A DNA stretch of 64,000 bases from Haloarcula mannanilytica (GTDB taxonomy: Archaea > Halobacteriota > Halobacteria > Halobacteriales > Haloarculaceae), in assembly GCF_005406125.1 (NCBI RefSeq), contig NZ_BIXZ01000007.1, forward strand, positions 101,424-165,423, written 5' to 3'. Numbering within the stretch: position 1 is the stretch's first letter; each line of letters opens with the position of its first letter. The notes beneath the pieces are model-generated. The model worked only from the letters and a program-made list of their open reading frames with translations. It was not told the origin of the DNA and did no database searches. Positions 8,202 to 16,938 of this stretch are shown here, in pieces. The translations under genes and the position numbers were made by a program.

Positions 8202-8641
8202 TGCTGGTCCTCCATCGTCTCAAACTCGACGGCGGTGTGTTTGCTCTCGGCCCACGCGCGCTGGCGCTGTTCTCGCTGGCGGGCTGCCGCGTCGTCGAGC
8301 GCGCTGACGATAGCCGGTGTCCGCTCGTGGTCGGCGGCCACCGCTGCGTCGACGATGGCCCCCGAGAGGGCGGCGCGTTCGGCTTTTCCGGGGACCATCG
8401 CGAACCCGCGTTCGCCGGCCAGGTCGACCTCCGCTGGGGTGACCAGGATCTCCCCCAAATTGAACGGTCTGCGCTCGACCGGTTCCTCCACGCGCTGCAT
8501 CAACAACTGTGGCCGCGGCTCCTGACGGACCGACAGCGGGGGGTCGTCCGCAAGTACCTCGTTGGCGAACCGGGCGAGCGTCGCCGCCTCACAGGTAGCG
8601 ATCAACTCGAACCGGTCCGATCTGTCGTGTGGATCAACCAT
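8198..8641 (-). CDS. phnG: C-P lyase core subunit PhnG, first gene of the operon
   Basis: A 147-residue protein. PhnG is the fourth core subunit of C-P lyase. The recognisable parts are DRFELIATCEAATLARFANEV, PQLLMQRVEEPVERRPFNLGEILVT (key motif RPFNLGE) and GFAMVPGKAERAALSGAIVDAA, the last being the PhnG signature 'G...GKD..A'. The open frame extends 31 codons further upstream. I chose the ATG at 8641 because family proteins are ~150 aa and a TATA-like TCTTATGC lies about 35 bases upstream of that start, inside the longer frame. It heads the minus-strand operon and faces phnD across 223 bases. Confidence 0.9.
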   Translation of the reverse strand: MVDPHDRSDRFELIATCEAATLARFANEVLADDPPLSVRQEPRPQLLMQRVEEPVERRPFNLGEILVTPAEVDLAGERGFAMVPGKAERAALSGAIVDAAVAADHERTPAIVSALDDAAARQREQRQRAWAESKHTAVEFETMEDQQ

Positions 8642-8864
8642 GCACTCGGGGGAAACACGCCCCAACGGTCGCATAAGACTTCGCTCAGTACTCTCTGTTC
8701 TCTCCCGGACGTGGGGGTTTGTTCCCCCTCCCACGGTAGCCTATCCGGACTAGTACGGACGAGCTGTGGCGGGCGATTACTTTGCCCACTATCGACGGAG
8801 TGCCACCCTGACGGGTTGGACTCTACCCAGACAACCGTTATTCGACCTGTTTGCCAGTCCTGAG
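8642..8864. promoter_or_regulatory. Divergent promoter region between phnG and phnD operons
   Basis: These 223 bases separate the catabolic operon (minus strand) from the transporter operon (plus strand). On the minus strand a TATA-like TCTTATGC sits about 35 bases before the phnG start, consistent with a short leader. On the plus strand the start at 8865 is preceded by AACCGTTATTCG, a weak candidate TATA. Shared control of both operons is expected from the layout. I see no convincing palindrome. Confidence 0.5.
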
Positions 8865-9893
8865 ATGATGTCAGACAATCAGAGCGGACGTGAGGGGGTA
8901 TCGACACTGACTGACGGTACATCGATCAGTCGCCGCAAGTTCATCGCCGGTAGCGCGGCGACGGCGGTCACGGCGGGTCTGGCGGGCTGTGGCGGCGCTA
9001 TCGGCGGTAGCGGTTCCTCGGGTGGGGAGACCGTCACAATGCTGCTCACGCCTGGCACGCCGGGCGACATCCGACCGCGGTACGAACCCGTCCTCAGGAT
9101 GCTCAACGACAAGGTCGACGGTGCCGAGGTCGAGATGGAGGTCCCGCAAAACTACTCGGCGATCAAGCCGGCACTGGAGAGCGAACAGGCCGAGATCGGG
9201 ATGGACGACGTGACGCTCATCTCGAACCCCGATATCATGGACGTTTACGGGACCAACGTCACCGACGGGTCGGCCTTCTATTTCTCGATGATGCTCGTCC
9301 CGTTGGACTCGGAGATCGAGAAACGCACCGATGTCGAGGGCAAGACGTGGGCGTTCGCGGACCGCCTGAGCACCAGTGGATCAATTTTCGCACTCTACAC
9401 GCTTCAGGAGGCCGGCCTCGACATCGGCGAGGCACCCGAGGAGCAACCCAACGACTTCGAGGGAAGCTGGACCGACCACAACCAGGCGATCCAGCGTGTC
9501 GCAAACGACAAGGCCGACGGCGCGACGACCTGGGGTGGCAATGGCTTCCCGCACGTCCCGGAGAAGTTCGAGTCTGAGTTCCCCGAGCGGGTCACAGAGA
9601 AGAGTTCCTTCCTCGGAGATGTCGGCACCGAGCAACCGGAACTGCGCCCGATCTGGTTCTCGTTCCCGATCCCCAAACAGCCGTGGTACGCCCGCCAGAC
9701 GTGGGAGTCCCCGGTCAAAGAGGAGATCGGCGAGGTGCTGCGCAACTCCGACCAGGAGACAATAAGCGAGTACTATCCCGACGACTACGACACGGACAAC
9801 CCCGCGTTCACGACGCTGCGTGACACGTCGATGGAGACCTATGAACCTGTCATCAAGCGGATGAACGCGGTCGGCATCGACCCTGCGGCGTAA
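8865..9893 (+). CDS. phnD: Phosphonate ABC transporter substrate-binding lipoprotein PhnD
   Basis: A 342-residue binding protein of the PhnD/PtxB group. The Tat leader (SRRKFIAGSAATAV) and lipobox (LAGC near residue 44) show export and lipid anchoring. The mature chain begins VTMLLTPGTPGDIRPRYEPVL, the usual first strand and helix of the family, followed by VEMEVPQNYSAIKPALESEQAEIG, the segment that contacts ligand, and FADRLSTSGSIFALYTL. Two adjacent ATGs (8865 and 8868) can serve as start. The longer open frame from 8766 runs across the promoter region and is rejected. It would capture phosphonate (or phosphite/phosphate ester) outside the cell and hand it to PhnE. phnC follows after 27 bases. 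Confidence 0.9.
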   Translation: MMSDNQSGREGVSTLTDGTSISRRKFIAGSAATAVTAGLAGCGGAIGGSGSSGGETVTMLLTPGTPGDIRPRYEPVLRMLNDKVDGAEVEMEVPQNYSAIKPALESEQAEIGMDDVTLISNPDIMDVYGTNVTDGSAFYFSMMLVPLDSEIEKRTDVEGKTWAFADRLSTSGSIFALYTLQEAGLDIGEAPEEQPNDFEGSWTDHNQAIQRVANDKADGATTWGGNGFPHVPEKFESEFPERVTEKSSFLGDVGTEQPELRPIWFSFPIPKQPWYARQTWESPVKEEIGEVLRNSDQETISEYYPDDYDTDNPAFTTLRDTSMETYEPVIKRMNAVGIDPAA

Positions 9894-9920
9894 CCTCCCA
9901 CTCAGCTATTTTCACTCCCA

Positions 9921-10745
9921 ATGAGTACCCTCAAGATAGAGAATCTCTCGAAGCAGTATGGCGATGTAACGGCTCTCGAAGACGTATCCTTCGAGATCGA
10001 AGACGAGTTCGCGGTGTTGCTCGGTGAGTCCGGTGCCGGCAAGTCCACGATGCTGCGGTGTGTCAATGGCCTGACCGAACCCACCGAGGGGACCATCGCT
10101 CTCGATGGCACGGAGATCAGCGACTCACAGACGGACGTGGGGATGATCTTCCAGCAACACAACCTCGTCGAAGGCGTCTCAGCGTATCTCAACGCGCTCA
10201 CCGGTTCGCTCAACCGAGTCTCGATGCTCAAGAGCCTATTCCAATGGCAGTCCCGCGAGGACAAACTCCGGGCGCTAGAAGCCTTAGAGACTGTCGGGTT
10301 GCTGGAGGAGAGCCACCAGCGGGTCTCCCAGATGTCCGGCGGCCAACAGCAGCGTGTCGGTATCGCTCGCGCCCTCGTTCAGGACCCGCGGCTGCTGCTC
10401 GCGGACGAACCGGTCGCCAGCCTCGACCCCTCCAGCGCCGAGACGGTGATGGGGTATCTCCGCAAGGCGGCCGCTGAACACGACGTTACCGCGCTGGTAA
10501 GCCTCCACCAGGTGAACATCGCCGCGTACTTCGGCGACCGGTTCATCGGGCTCAAGGACGGCGAGAAACTGTTCGATGTCCGTCGTGACGAGCTCACACC
10601 CGAACTGATCGATGATCTCTACGGCAGCGTCGAGACCGTCGGCCTCGCCGAGCAGGACGAGACTGTCGAGGAGATACTGAACAACGGCAAGGCCCCGGAA
10701 ACCGCATCGAAACCGGAGGCCGTGACAGAGGAGATCGAAGCATGA
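9921..10745 (+). CDS. phnC: Phosphonate ABC transporter ATP-binding protein PhnC
   Basis: A 274-residue ATPase. Walker A is GESGAGKST around residue 38, the Q-loop is IFQQHNLVEG (a PhnC-typical sequence), the signature is MSGGQQQRVGIARAL, Walker B is LLLADEPVASLD and the H-loop is SLHQVNIA. The NRVSMLKSLFQW segment between Q-loop and signature is a PhnC family landmark. About 30 acidic residues are added at the C-terminus (VEEILNNGKAPETASKP), which bacterial PhnC lacks. It works at the inner membrane face with PhnE. It overlaps phnE by four bases. Confidence 0.92.
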   Translation: MSTLKIENLSKQYGDVTALEDVSFEIEDEFAVLLGESGAGKSTMLRCVNGLTEPTEGTIALDGTEISDSQTDVGMIFQQHNLVEGVSAYLNALTGSLNRVSMLKSLFQWQSREDKLRALEALETVGLLEESHQRVSQMSGGQQQRVGIARALVQDPRLLLADEPVASLDPSSAETVMGYLRKAAAEHDVTALVSLHQVNIAAYFGDRFIGLKDGEKLFDVRRDELTPELIDDLYGSVETVGLAEQDETVEEILNNGKAPETASKPEAVTEEIEA

Positions 10746-11782
10746 GTACGCCACGGCCCGAAAGCAAGTCGATAGCGACGTATTTCGGGTACGGGGAGGC
10801 CGGCGACTCGGACGCCGAGCAGAAGCTGCAGGACCTGAAGCGTCGCAAGACGAAGCGGCGTCTCTGGACGCTTGCTAGCGTGATCGGCGGTGGAGTGCTA
10901 TTTTATTTCAGTCTAGTCGTCATCGAGTTCAATTTGGGGATGCTGTACAACCAGGTTCCGCAGTTCATCGATGCGCTCTACGGACCGAACAACTACTTCC
11001 CACCGGGAGAACTCTTCGGGATTCCGTTCATCGACCTGGGTGCGTACTGGTCGTTCATGATGGAGGAGAACCTCATCCTCACGATTGAAGGCGGCCGGAT
11101 CGTCTGGGGTGCGATGTTCGTCACGCTGGCGGTCGCGTTCGCGGGGTCGGTTCTGGGACTGCCCGCGGCACTGCTGTTCGGCGTGATGGCCAGCGAGCGG
11201 GTCATCCCCTACCCCTTCAACTTTGCCTTCCGTGCAACGATGAGTCTTATTCGAGCTATCCCCGGGCTGGTCTGGTTCCTCATCCTGATTCCGCTAGGTG
11301 GGGTCGGACCGTTCACCGCAGCGCTCGCTATCATGATCGACACCACCGGATACCTGGGGCGACTGTTTACCGACGAACTCGAAGAGATCGAAGACGGTCC
11401 CATCGAGGGTATCCGTTCGACGGGTGCGAACCGCTCGCAGGTCGTCTCTTTCGGGATGCTCAGCCAGGTCTTCAGGCAGTTCATCGCCTGGATCGCCTTC
11501 GACCTCGAACACAACGTCCGTGCCGCTATCGGACTGGGCCTCATCGGGGGCGGCGGCCTGGGGCTGGAACTGTACGTCCAGCGCCAGACGTTCCACTATA
11601 CGAATATGATGGCGTGTATCATCCTGATCTTCCTGCTTGCCGGCTCGGTCGAACTGCTCAGCCAGCGCGTCCGGTCATACCTCCGTGAGGAAGACGATGT
11701 CGAAAAGTCGGGCGTCATCGAGGCTCTCGTCAACGCGCCCAAGAATATCCTCTCCTCCACGATGGGACGACGCGGGCACTGA
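10742..11782 (+). CDS. phnE: Phosphonate ABC transporter permease PhnE
   Basis: A 346-residue membrane protein. The N-terminal ~45 residues are charged and cytoplasmic, followed by LWTLASVIGGGVLFYFSLVV as first membrane segment and at least five more hydrophobic helices. The BPD_transp_1 permease domain runs from about residue 125 to 310, with the EAA-type coupling loop in EGIRSTGANRSQVVSFGML. The family motif RAIPGLVWFLILIPLGGVG is clear. It is the last gene of the phnDCE operon and is followed by the convergent PhoU-family gene after 49 bases. Confidence 0.9.
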   Translation: MSTPRPESKSIATYFGYGEAGDSDAEQKLQDLKRRKTKRRLWTLASVIGGGVLFYFSLVVIEFNLGMLYNQVPQFIDALYGPNNYFPPGELFGIPFIDLGAYWSFMMEENLILTIEGGRIVWGAMFVTLAVAFAGSVLGLPAALLFGVMASERVIPYPFNFAFRATMSLIRAIPGLVWFLILIPLGGVGPFTAALAIMIDTTGYLGRLFTDELEEIEDGPIEGIRSTGANRSQVVSFGMLSQVFRQFIAWIAFDLEHNVRAAIGLGLIGGGGLGLELYVQRQTFHYTNMMACIILIFLLAGSVELLSQRVRSYLREEDDVEKSGVIEALVNAPKNILSSTMGRRGH

Positions 11783-11831
11783 CTTACTACGAGGACAACG
11801 GTCTGGTACCAAACATTCGGTCCCGAACCGC

Positions 11832-12707
11832 TCAAATCGAAGTGTGCTCGGGTCGGACGCCGGAGTGGAGCTGAACGGCCAGTTCGGCGGCGTCGACCCA
11901 GTAGTAGATGGCCCGTTCGAGTGCCCGGGTGACGGTGACGAGATACCCGTACATCTCGGGGTCATATGCAGTCACCAGCTCGAACAGTTCGTCCAGATCG
12001 CGGTGGACCGTCTCCTCCTCGTCGCGGAGCGTCTCGTGGACGGTGAGCTCGCAGTCGAAGAGTATTGCTGAAAAGTAGTCGTTGATGCGCGCGCCGGACT
12101 CGAAGATATCGGCCATCCGTTCGCCAACGATACCCGTTGTGTCGGTGTCTTCGCGGTCGACTACGTCCGCGATGAAACAGGCCCGGTCGCCGATAATCTC
12201 CAGGTTCGTGGCGATGGTCGCCAGATCCGAGGCGACACGGTTGCCCGGCCAGTCCGTGGTCAGAGTGTAGGATTTGAGCTCCGAGAGGACCGCGGAGTAC
12301 CGCTCGTTGGTCAGCGACTCCAGTGTTTCGGCGGATCGGTCGACTGACTCGCCCGCAAAGGCGGCCCGCGCGGCGTCGTACTGACGGGCCGTTACCGACT
12401 CCAGGCGGTTTAAAAGCTCTAGAACGTCTGCTCCGGGGCTGTTGTCCTCATCTCCGCCACTTAGCTTTGTAATGTGGTCGGCACTGGCGTACAATGCGTC
12501 GTCATCGACGACGTACCCCTTTCGGACAGCGCCCTCAGCTTTCAGTTCCTGGAGCAACTCCGAGAGGTACTGCTCGGAGATGCCGACGGCCTGTGCTAGC
12601 TCTGACTTCGTCTGTGGTGCCGTCCTGTCGATGGCTTCGACAATCTGTACACGCGTCGCCTCACGACCACCGACGCCCAGCGAGCGCCCATACATTTGGC
12701 GAGACAT
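11832..12707 (-). CDS. PhoU-domain regulator with N-terminal helix-turn-helix
   Basis: A 291-residue protein. Residues ~8-70 form a winged helix (REATRVQIVEAIDR, SELAQAVGISEQYLSELLQEL, GAVRKGYV), followed by a helical PhoU region with the two repeats expected of PhoU (ARQYDAARAAFAGES and VHRDLDELFELVTAYDP). PhoU proteins report phosphate status to the Pst/Pho system. With an HTH attached, this one probably binds DNA directly. I take the ATG at 12707 (MSRQMYGRS); the longer frame crosses the intergenic region. It is convergent with phnE and divergent from a second PhoU-family gene, so both may control the phn cluster or phosphate uptake. Confidence 0.82.
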   Translation of the reverse strand: MSRQMYGRSLGVGGREATRVQIVEAIDRTAPQTKSELAQAVGISEQYLSELLQELKAEGAVRKGYVVDDDALYASADHITKLSGGDEDNSPGADVLELLNRLESVTARQYDAARAAFAGESVDRSAETLESLTNERYSAVLSELKSYTLTTDWPGNRVASDLATIATNLEIIGDRACFIADVVDREDTDTTGIVGERMADIFESGARINDYFSAILFDCELTVHETLRDEEETVHRDLDELFELVTAYDPEMYGYLVTVTRALERAIYYWVDAAELAVQLHSGVRPEHTSI

Positions 12708-12898
12708 ACCTGAAAATTTCGACTGGCTGGCATATGTGTGCCCCACAGACACTCCGGACCAGTATGTACTCGGACGGATCGGACGAGACGTGACCGAGTC
12801 AGGCGAGGAGCTATCGCTTGCCTCAGTACATAGTCCTCTGTAACGATACGGACCTTTCATATCAACGATTAGGTATCGCTTGGTCGTCGCGACCCCGT
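12708..12898. promoter_or_regulatory. Divergent promoter region between the two PhoU-family regulators
   Basis: The 191 bases between the two start codons must hold both promoters. An imperfect inverted repeat GGCATATGTGTGCC lies at about 12728-12741, and a TATA-like TTTCATATCA is near 12856-12865, about 40 bases before the plus-strand ATG. No second copy of the repeat was found nearby, so operator function is only a suggestion. Confidence 0.35.
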
Positions 12899-13915
12899 AT
12901 GGAGACACGTAAAGTCCAGCTCTCCGGGGGAACGACCTACACTATCTCGCTGCCGAAATCGTGGGCGAACGAGCACAGAATCGATGCCGGGTCCATCCTG
13001 TCGCTATACCCCAACGACGATGGGACATTGCTGGTCGAGGCAGACGGCGACGTATCGACAGACACCCGATCAGCGACCGTCGATGTCTCAACGGCGTCGG
13101 AAGACGCGGTCCGACAGCGGATCCACGCGCTCCACGCTGTCGGCTTTGACTCGGTGACGCTGGTCGACAGGGCGGGCCACTCCACCGAGATACGCGCCCT
13201 CGTCGAAAACACCGTCTCGAACCTCTCGGGATTCGAGTTGCTGGAGGCGGGGGACACGCGGATCCAATTGACGAACCTCATCGACGCCGACAACGTCGAC
13301 ATCCGGAAATCGACGCTTCGACTCCGCCTCGTCATGCTCGGAATGCATCGGGACGCAGTGAGTGCCGTTCTGGATGGCGACGAAGCGCTCGCCCGGCGAG
13401 TCGTCGACCGGGACAGCGAGGCGGACAAACTGTTCGCGATGGTTACACGGCACTTTCGGCGGGCATTGACGAACCTCCAGGAGGTCGAGAAACTGGGCTA
13501 CAGTCGGGACGAACTCTTCGAGTACTACTACGTCAGTCGGCAGTTCGAGCGGATCGCAGACCACGCCGAAAAGATCGCCCGGTTCGCTATCGATCCGGAG
13601 GCGACGGTGCCAGCAAACCTCGCCGAGCGGATCGACTCGGTGGCCTCCAGCGCCAGACGGGTCGTCGACACGGCGGCGGACGTAATCCTCGCTGATGCCG
13701 ATATCGAGACGGCACACACAGCGCTTGCAACCCAGGCGGAACTGACGACAGAACTCCGGACGCTCGACCGTGACCTGTACACGCACGACGATCCCGCCGA
13801 AGCGTACGTCGTGGGACTTCTCCTTGACAGCATCCGCCGAACAGCCGAGTACGGCGGTAACGTCGCCGACATCGCGATACAGCAGGTCACGCGGGAGGGT
13901 AACTCCGTCGAGTAA
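12899..13915 (+). CDS. PhoU-domain regulator with N-terminal AbrB/SpoVT domain
   Basis: A 338-residue protein. Residues 1-45 (METRKVQLSGGTTYTISLPKSWANEHRI and DAGSILSLYPNDDGTLLVEA, key motif TYTISLPKSWA) form a swapped-hairpin AbrB-like DNA-binding domain. The rest is helical with two PhoU repeats (RRVVDRDSEADKLFAMVTRHFRRAL; QFERIADHAEKIARFAI). This fusion is common in haloarchaea and is thought to link phosphate sensing to transcription. The ATG at 12899 starts the AbrB domain exactly; the longer frame is intergenic. It is divergent from the HTH-PhoU gene. Confidence 0.87.
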   Translation: METRKVQLSGGTTYTISLPKSWANEHRIDAGSILSLYPNDDGTLLVEADGDVSTDTRSATVDVSTASEDAVRQRIHALHAVGFDSVTLVDRAGHSTEIRALVENTVSNLSGFELLEAGDTRIQLTNLIDADNVDIRKSTLRLRLVMLGMHRDAVSAVLDGDEALARRVVDRDSEADKLFAMVTRHFRRALTNLQEVEKLGYSRDELFEYYYVSRQFERIADHAEKIARFAIDPEATVPANLAERIDSVASSARRVVDTAADVILADADIETAHTALATQAELTTELRTLDRDLYTHDDPAEAYVVGLLLDSIRRTAEYGGNVADIAIQQVTREGNSVE

Positions 13916-13974
13916 CCACTCTACAGTGGAATTCCGGTGGACGCGGCCACTCAGTAGCTGCTGGAGCAACCAAG

Positions 13975-14811
13975 TCAATTTGAACGTGTCGTCCACCACC
14001 GAAGCAAGTACACGATTGACGATATCCAGAATGCAGCAAGGAAGACATACATCGCGTCGCCTTGCGGAGCTACAGACTGAGTGAAACTCCATGAAACCGC
14101 ATACCCGATAGCCGCAACCAGAATAGGGACGCCAACGTGTACGAGAACGTGTGACTGCCGGTTGGCATCCTGCAGCCAATGGTCCTTGCCATGGCGATAC
14201 ATCGCAACTACTGTCAACGGGGTCAAACCCAGTATTAGGCCAAGCAACCCCACGGTAGAAAGAATAAATATTGCATCATTTCCTGAAGCAAAGAAAACCG
14301 CACAGATGAGAAGTGGTGACAAGACGACGTATCCGAGTATCACAAGTGGCCATTTGTCGGAGATGGTAACATGGGATCCAAACCGCTCGACGAGAGCTAA
14401 TGAGAACGGATACCGCCATGCCGTCCCGAATATGGCTTTTACCATTGCGATGAGGCCGACAGCGAATGTCCACGCCGTGACAGCAAACCAAAGCATGAAA
14501 AGTGCGGAAATAACGATGCCGGCCACCGTCGACACAGACGATGGAAGAATGGAACCATCGGTGATGCCTTGTCCAGTAAGTTCGGCAAAGGTGAACAGTG
14601 AGCCAAACGTGATGGCTGTTATTACCAATACAGTAAGGTGCCAGTCAAGCGCGTTGCGGGCGTTTCGTTTCGTGAACTCGTCTGTGGCGAGGAGATACAG
14701 GATTCCAGCTCCGACGACGCCAGTTGGAATCGCAAGGAAGTGGATGAGGATGCCACTGAGTGAGCGTTCATCAAGCAGTTTGGGTCCGGGTGTTGGTGGT
14801 GTGGAGGTCAT
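13975..14811 (-). CDS. DUF4870-like multi-pass membrane protein
   Basis: A 278-residue protein with about seven hydrophobic helices. The N-terminal part (RSLSGILIHFLAIPTGVVGAGILYLLATDEF and FTKRNARNALDWHL) matches the DUF4870 pattern, in which N(A)xxALN/DWxL follows two helices. The C-terminal half adds further helices (PLVILGYVVLSPLLICAVFF, VGLLGLILGLTPLTVVAMY) not in the minimal domain. No catalytic residues are evident and the role is unknown. It lies 60 bases from the end of the AbrB-PhoU gene, convergent to it, and 51 bases downstream of the HTH membrane gene on the same strand. Confidence 0.65.
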   Translation of the reverse strand: MTSTPPTPGPKLLDERSLSGILIHFLAIPTGVVGAGILYLLATDEFTKRNARNALDWHLTVLVITAITFGSLFTFAELTGQGITDGSILPSSVSTVAGIVISALFMLWFAVTAWTFAVGLIAMVKAIFGTAWRYPFSLALVERFGSHVTISDKWPLVILGYVVLSPLLICAVFFASGNDAIFILSTVGLLGLILGLTPLTVVAMYRHGKDHWLQDANRQSHVLVHVGVPILVAAIGYAVSWSFTQSVAPQGDAMYVFLAAFWISSIVYLLRWWTTRSN

Positions 14812-14862
14812 GGATTGAGTGGGGGCTTCGAAGTTGTGTTATTGATTTCTGGTTCGTTTTGT

Positions 14863-15519
14863 TTACGTCGATGGTAGGAGGTTCAGTGGGCCATATCTGT
14901 CACGAACCCACCAGACTGTCCGCTCGGCGATGAGTAACAGTATGCTCACGAGTATTAGGTCGAATGCGGTATCCCAGAGTACGATGTCGCTTTGGGTACC
15001 GCCTACGTCAGCACCAATGGCTGTGAGGATGCCACCAAGTGCGAGCAGGACGAGGCTCAACTGGAACCCAGCGAGCACCAGCGTACGGATTCCAGCCGTG
15101 TCCGAGAGAGTAAGGAATCCGCGAGTGGAGAGCCGATCCAGCGGGGTGTTTGCGTTCAGCGCATGTTTGCCCTCGGGCGACACTGGCCAGTCCGACTCTG
15201 GGTGGTTGATGTAGTACAGGCTGATCGAGTCAGGATACGTTTCAGTTGCGACAACATCGATCTCCTGGAGTTCCTGAAGCCGGTTCCGAACCGTGGCCCG
15301 ACTAACATCGGGCTTAATGCGCGCATGCAGTTGACGGATCGAAAAGAACGGCCGATCAGACTCAAGCATCGTCTCGACAACGTGTTCCTGCGTGAGCGTG
15401 TTGTCGAGGTTCCGATCGATCCGTTCGTCGATCCAGGTTGGAATCGCGGACACGGTATCGCTGGATAGTTGACGGGGATAATTAAAATCGGACGGGGATT
15501 TCACGCCCATGAACTGCAA
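14863..15519 (-). CDS. Winged-helix protein with two C-terminal membrane helices
   Basis: A 218-residue protein. Residues ~30-110 look like a winged helix (EHVVETMLESDRPFFSIRQLHARI, SRATVRNRLQELQEIDVVATE, then a beta wing SISLYYIN), and the C-terminus has two hydrophobic helices (TLVLAGFQLSLVLLALGGILTAIG; TAFDLILVSILLLIAERTVWWV). Such HTH-plus-membrane proteins are frequent in haloarchaea and may be membrane-anchored regulators. No ligand is known. The start could be the ATG at 15519 or the one three codons later. It sits upstream of the DUF4870-like gene and may be co-transcribed with it. Confidence 0.65.
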   Translation of the reverse strand: MQFMGVKSPSDFNYPRQLSSDTVSAIPTWIDERIDRNLDNTLTQEHVVETMLESDRPFFSIRQLHARIKPDVSRATVRNRLQELQEIDVVATETYPDSISLYYINHPESDWPVSPEGKHALNANTPLDRLSTRGFLTLSDTAGIRTLVLAGFQLSLVLLALGGILTAIGADVGGTQSDIVLWDTAFDLILVSILLLIAERTVWWVRDRYGPLNLLPST

Positions 15520-15828
15520 TTAGGCGGCCGTGAAACAGGGGTAGCCCATCTTTAGCTGGGAACCCACCGTACAGCGACGATTTTGGATACAGCTTTCGAA
15601 AAACAAACAATCGGGTGTTCATAGCCACGAACTGGATATTTTCGGGGTTGGAATTGACCGCAGACTGTCTGTACATACTGATAAGCGTGTAATTAGGTTG
15701 TATACAGATTATGAAATCCTACACACTCCACTAGTTCTGTCATTGTCCGTTGCAGCACCGTGCTGTCAATCTCGATTGGTGCTCGGTAAGCGTACGTCTC
15801 GGCACGGGCAGCAATTACACCGGGTAAG
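15520..15828. other. Intergenic stretch without a recognisable gene
   Basis: A 309-base AT-richer stretch between two minus-strand genes. The short frames in it have no family features and no good promoter. I see no repeat or RNA gene. Confidence 0.5.
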
Positions 15829-16323
15829 TCAGATCTTCTTCACAGCCGAAACGGCTCCAAAGAGAGCGAACAGGCCACCAATTCCAATAGCTATGAATGG
15901 CGCGTTTGATGTTTTGTTCTTCAGAAACGCATCTCCTGGCTCCGCTGGAGAAACATATGCAGTTGTCTGTGTCCCCTCTTCATACGGTTCGATTGCTGAT
16001 TCGGCTGCTGAACGTGTCTCATAGTTGCGTTCAATATTCGCCGGGTATAGTTTTGTTCCGGTGTACGTAGTTCCTTTATAAGCGTATTCGAATTCGATGC
16101 GCGGTTGGTACTCTACGCCCGGATTCGATGATGTGCCGCTATCCGTCTCAATACTAACCTCTGTGAGAGTCGCATCTACTTCAACCGAATTTCGAACCGC
16201 TTCGGTCTGCTGAACGTAATCGTATCCTCCGTAGCTAACAATAGCAACACCGACAAGGATGTATAGTACTGCTTTACCCAGCGTATCAGGACCATTAACA
16301 CTGAAATCTGAATCTCTGGACAT
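15829..16323 (-). CDS. DUF3592-type membrane protein
   Basis: A 164-residue protein with one membrane helix near the N-terminus (AVLYILVGVAIVSYGGYDYV) and one at the C-terminus (APFIAIGIGGLFALFGAVSA). The extracytoplasmic part between them is beta-rich, with the DUF3592 landmarks VDATLTEV, YQPRIEFEYAYKGTTYTG, LYPAN and TAYVSPAEPGDAFL. The family is widespread with no known activity. Base composition is clearly lower in GC than the phn genes. A short frame (16325-16546) ends one base before its start codon and may be the remnant of an upstream gene. Confidence 0.7.
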   Translation of the reverse strand: MSRDSDFSVNGPDTLGKAVLYILVGVAIVSYGGYDYVQQTEAVRNSVEVDATLTEVSIETDSGTSSNPGVEYQPRIEFEYAYKGTTYTGTKLYPANIERNYETRSAAESAIEPYEEGTQTTAYVSPAEPGDAFLKNKTSNAPFIAIGIGGLFALFGAVSAVKKI

Positions 16324-16938
16324 GCTACCACTCCCCTTCGTACTGCTGGATTTCTGGTAACAGCCAGTTGTCTCTGAGACTCCCGATTAATTCACAACCG
16401 ACTCGCTCACTCAGACGGAAGCAACGGGGCAAACAGATCGAAGTCATTGGCAGGACGCCATGTCGGAGGAGTGATCGGTGGTACTCCTGGAGGGCGGAAT
16501 ACACAAAAGATGCTCCTGTACGCTGGCTACTAAAACCTATATACAACCATTTTTCAGTGAAGGGGGATTCGCTATATCACACACTCTGGTCAGTCGTAGT
16601 GGTAACTTATCAACAATAGATTCAATGAGGGAACTTCCCATTTTACCTGTATAGGGCTATATCCAATCAGATAATCAGAACGTCCATCTAAATACAAAAA
16701 GGCCTTGCTTCGGGAGCAATCGTAGTATCCAGCAGTTTTCCGGACCCATTTTGCCGTTGTCCCAGCAACAATTTCAGAAGAGTCTGTCAACGGATAGCCG
16801 CAATTACCGAATAGAACGCAAGATAACGTCTACAAATGGGGATAAAAAGACCGAATTTGGCGGTATAATTTCTTATTACCTGATCATGTGTGTAAGAAGT
16901 GACTGTCTAATCGATATTAGTACTCGATTCGAACAATC
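16324..16938. other. AT-rich, poorly coding DNA with possible gene remnants
   Basis: About 615 bases of low-GC DNA. Two minus-strand frames (16325-16546 and 16590-16790) are open but have compositions unlike haloarchaeal proteins and no recognisable motif. The former ends NWLLPEIQQYEGEW next to the DUF3592 start. It is best read as decayed or recently acquired sequence. Confidence 0.4.

Noticed and set aside
16590..16790. 66-codon minus-strand frame
   Set aside because: AT-rich DNA, no homology pattern, no promoter; kept only as part of the degenerate stretch.
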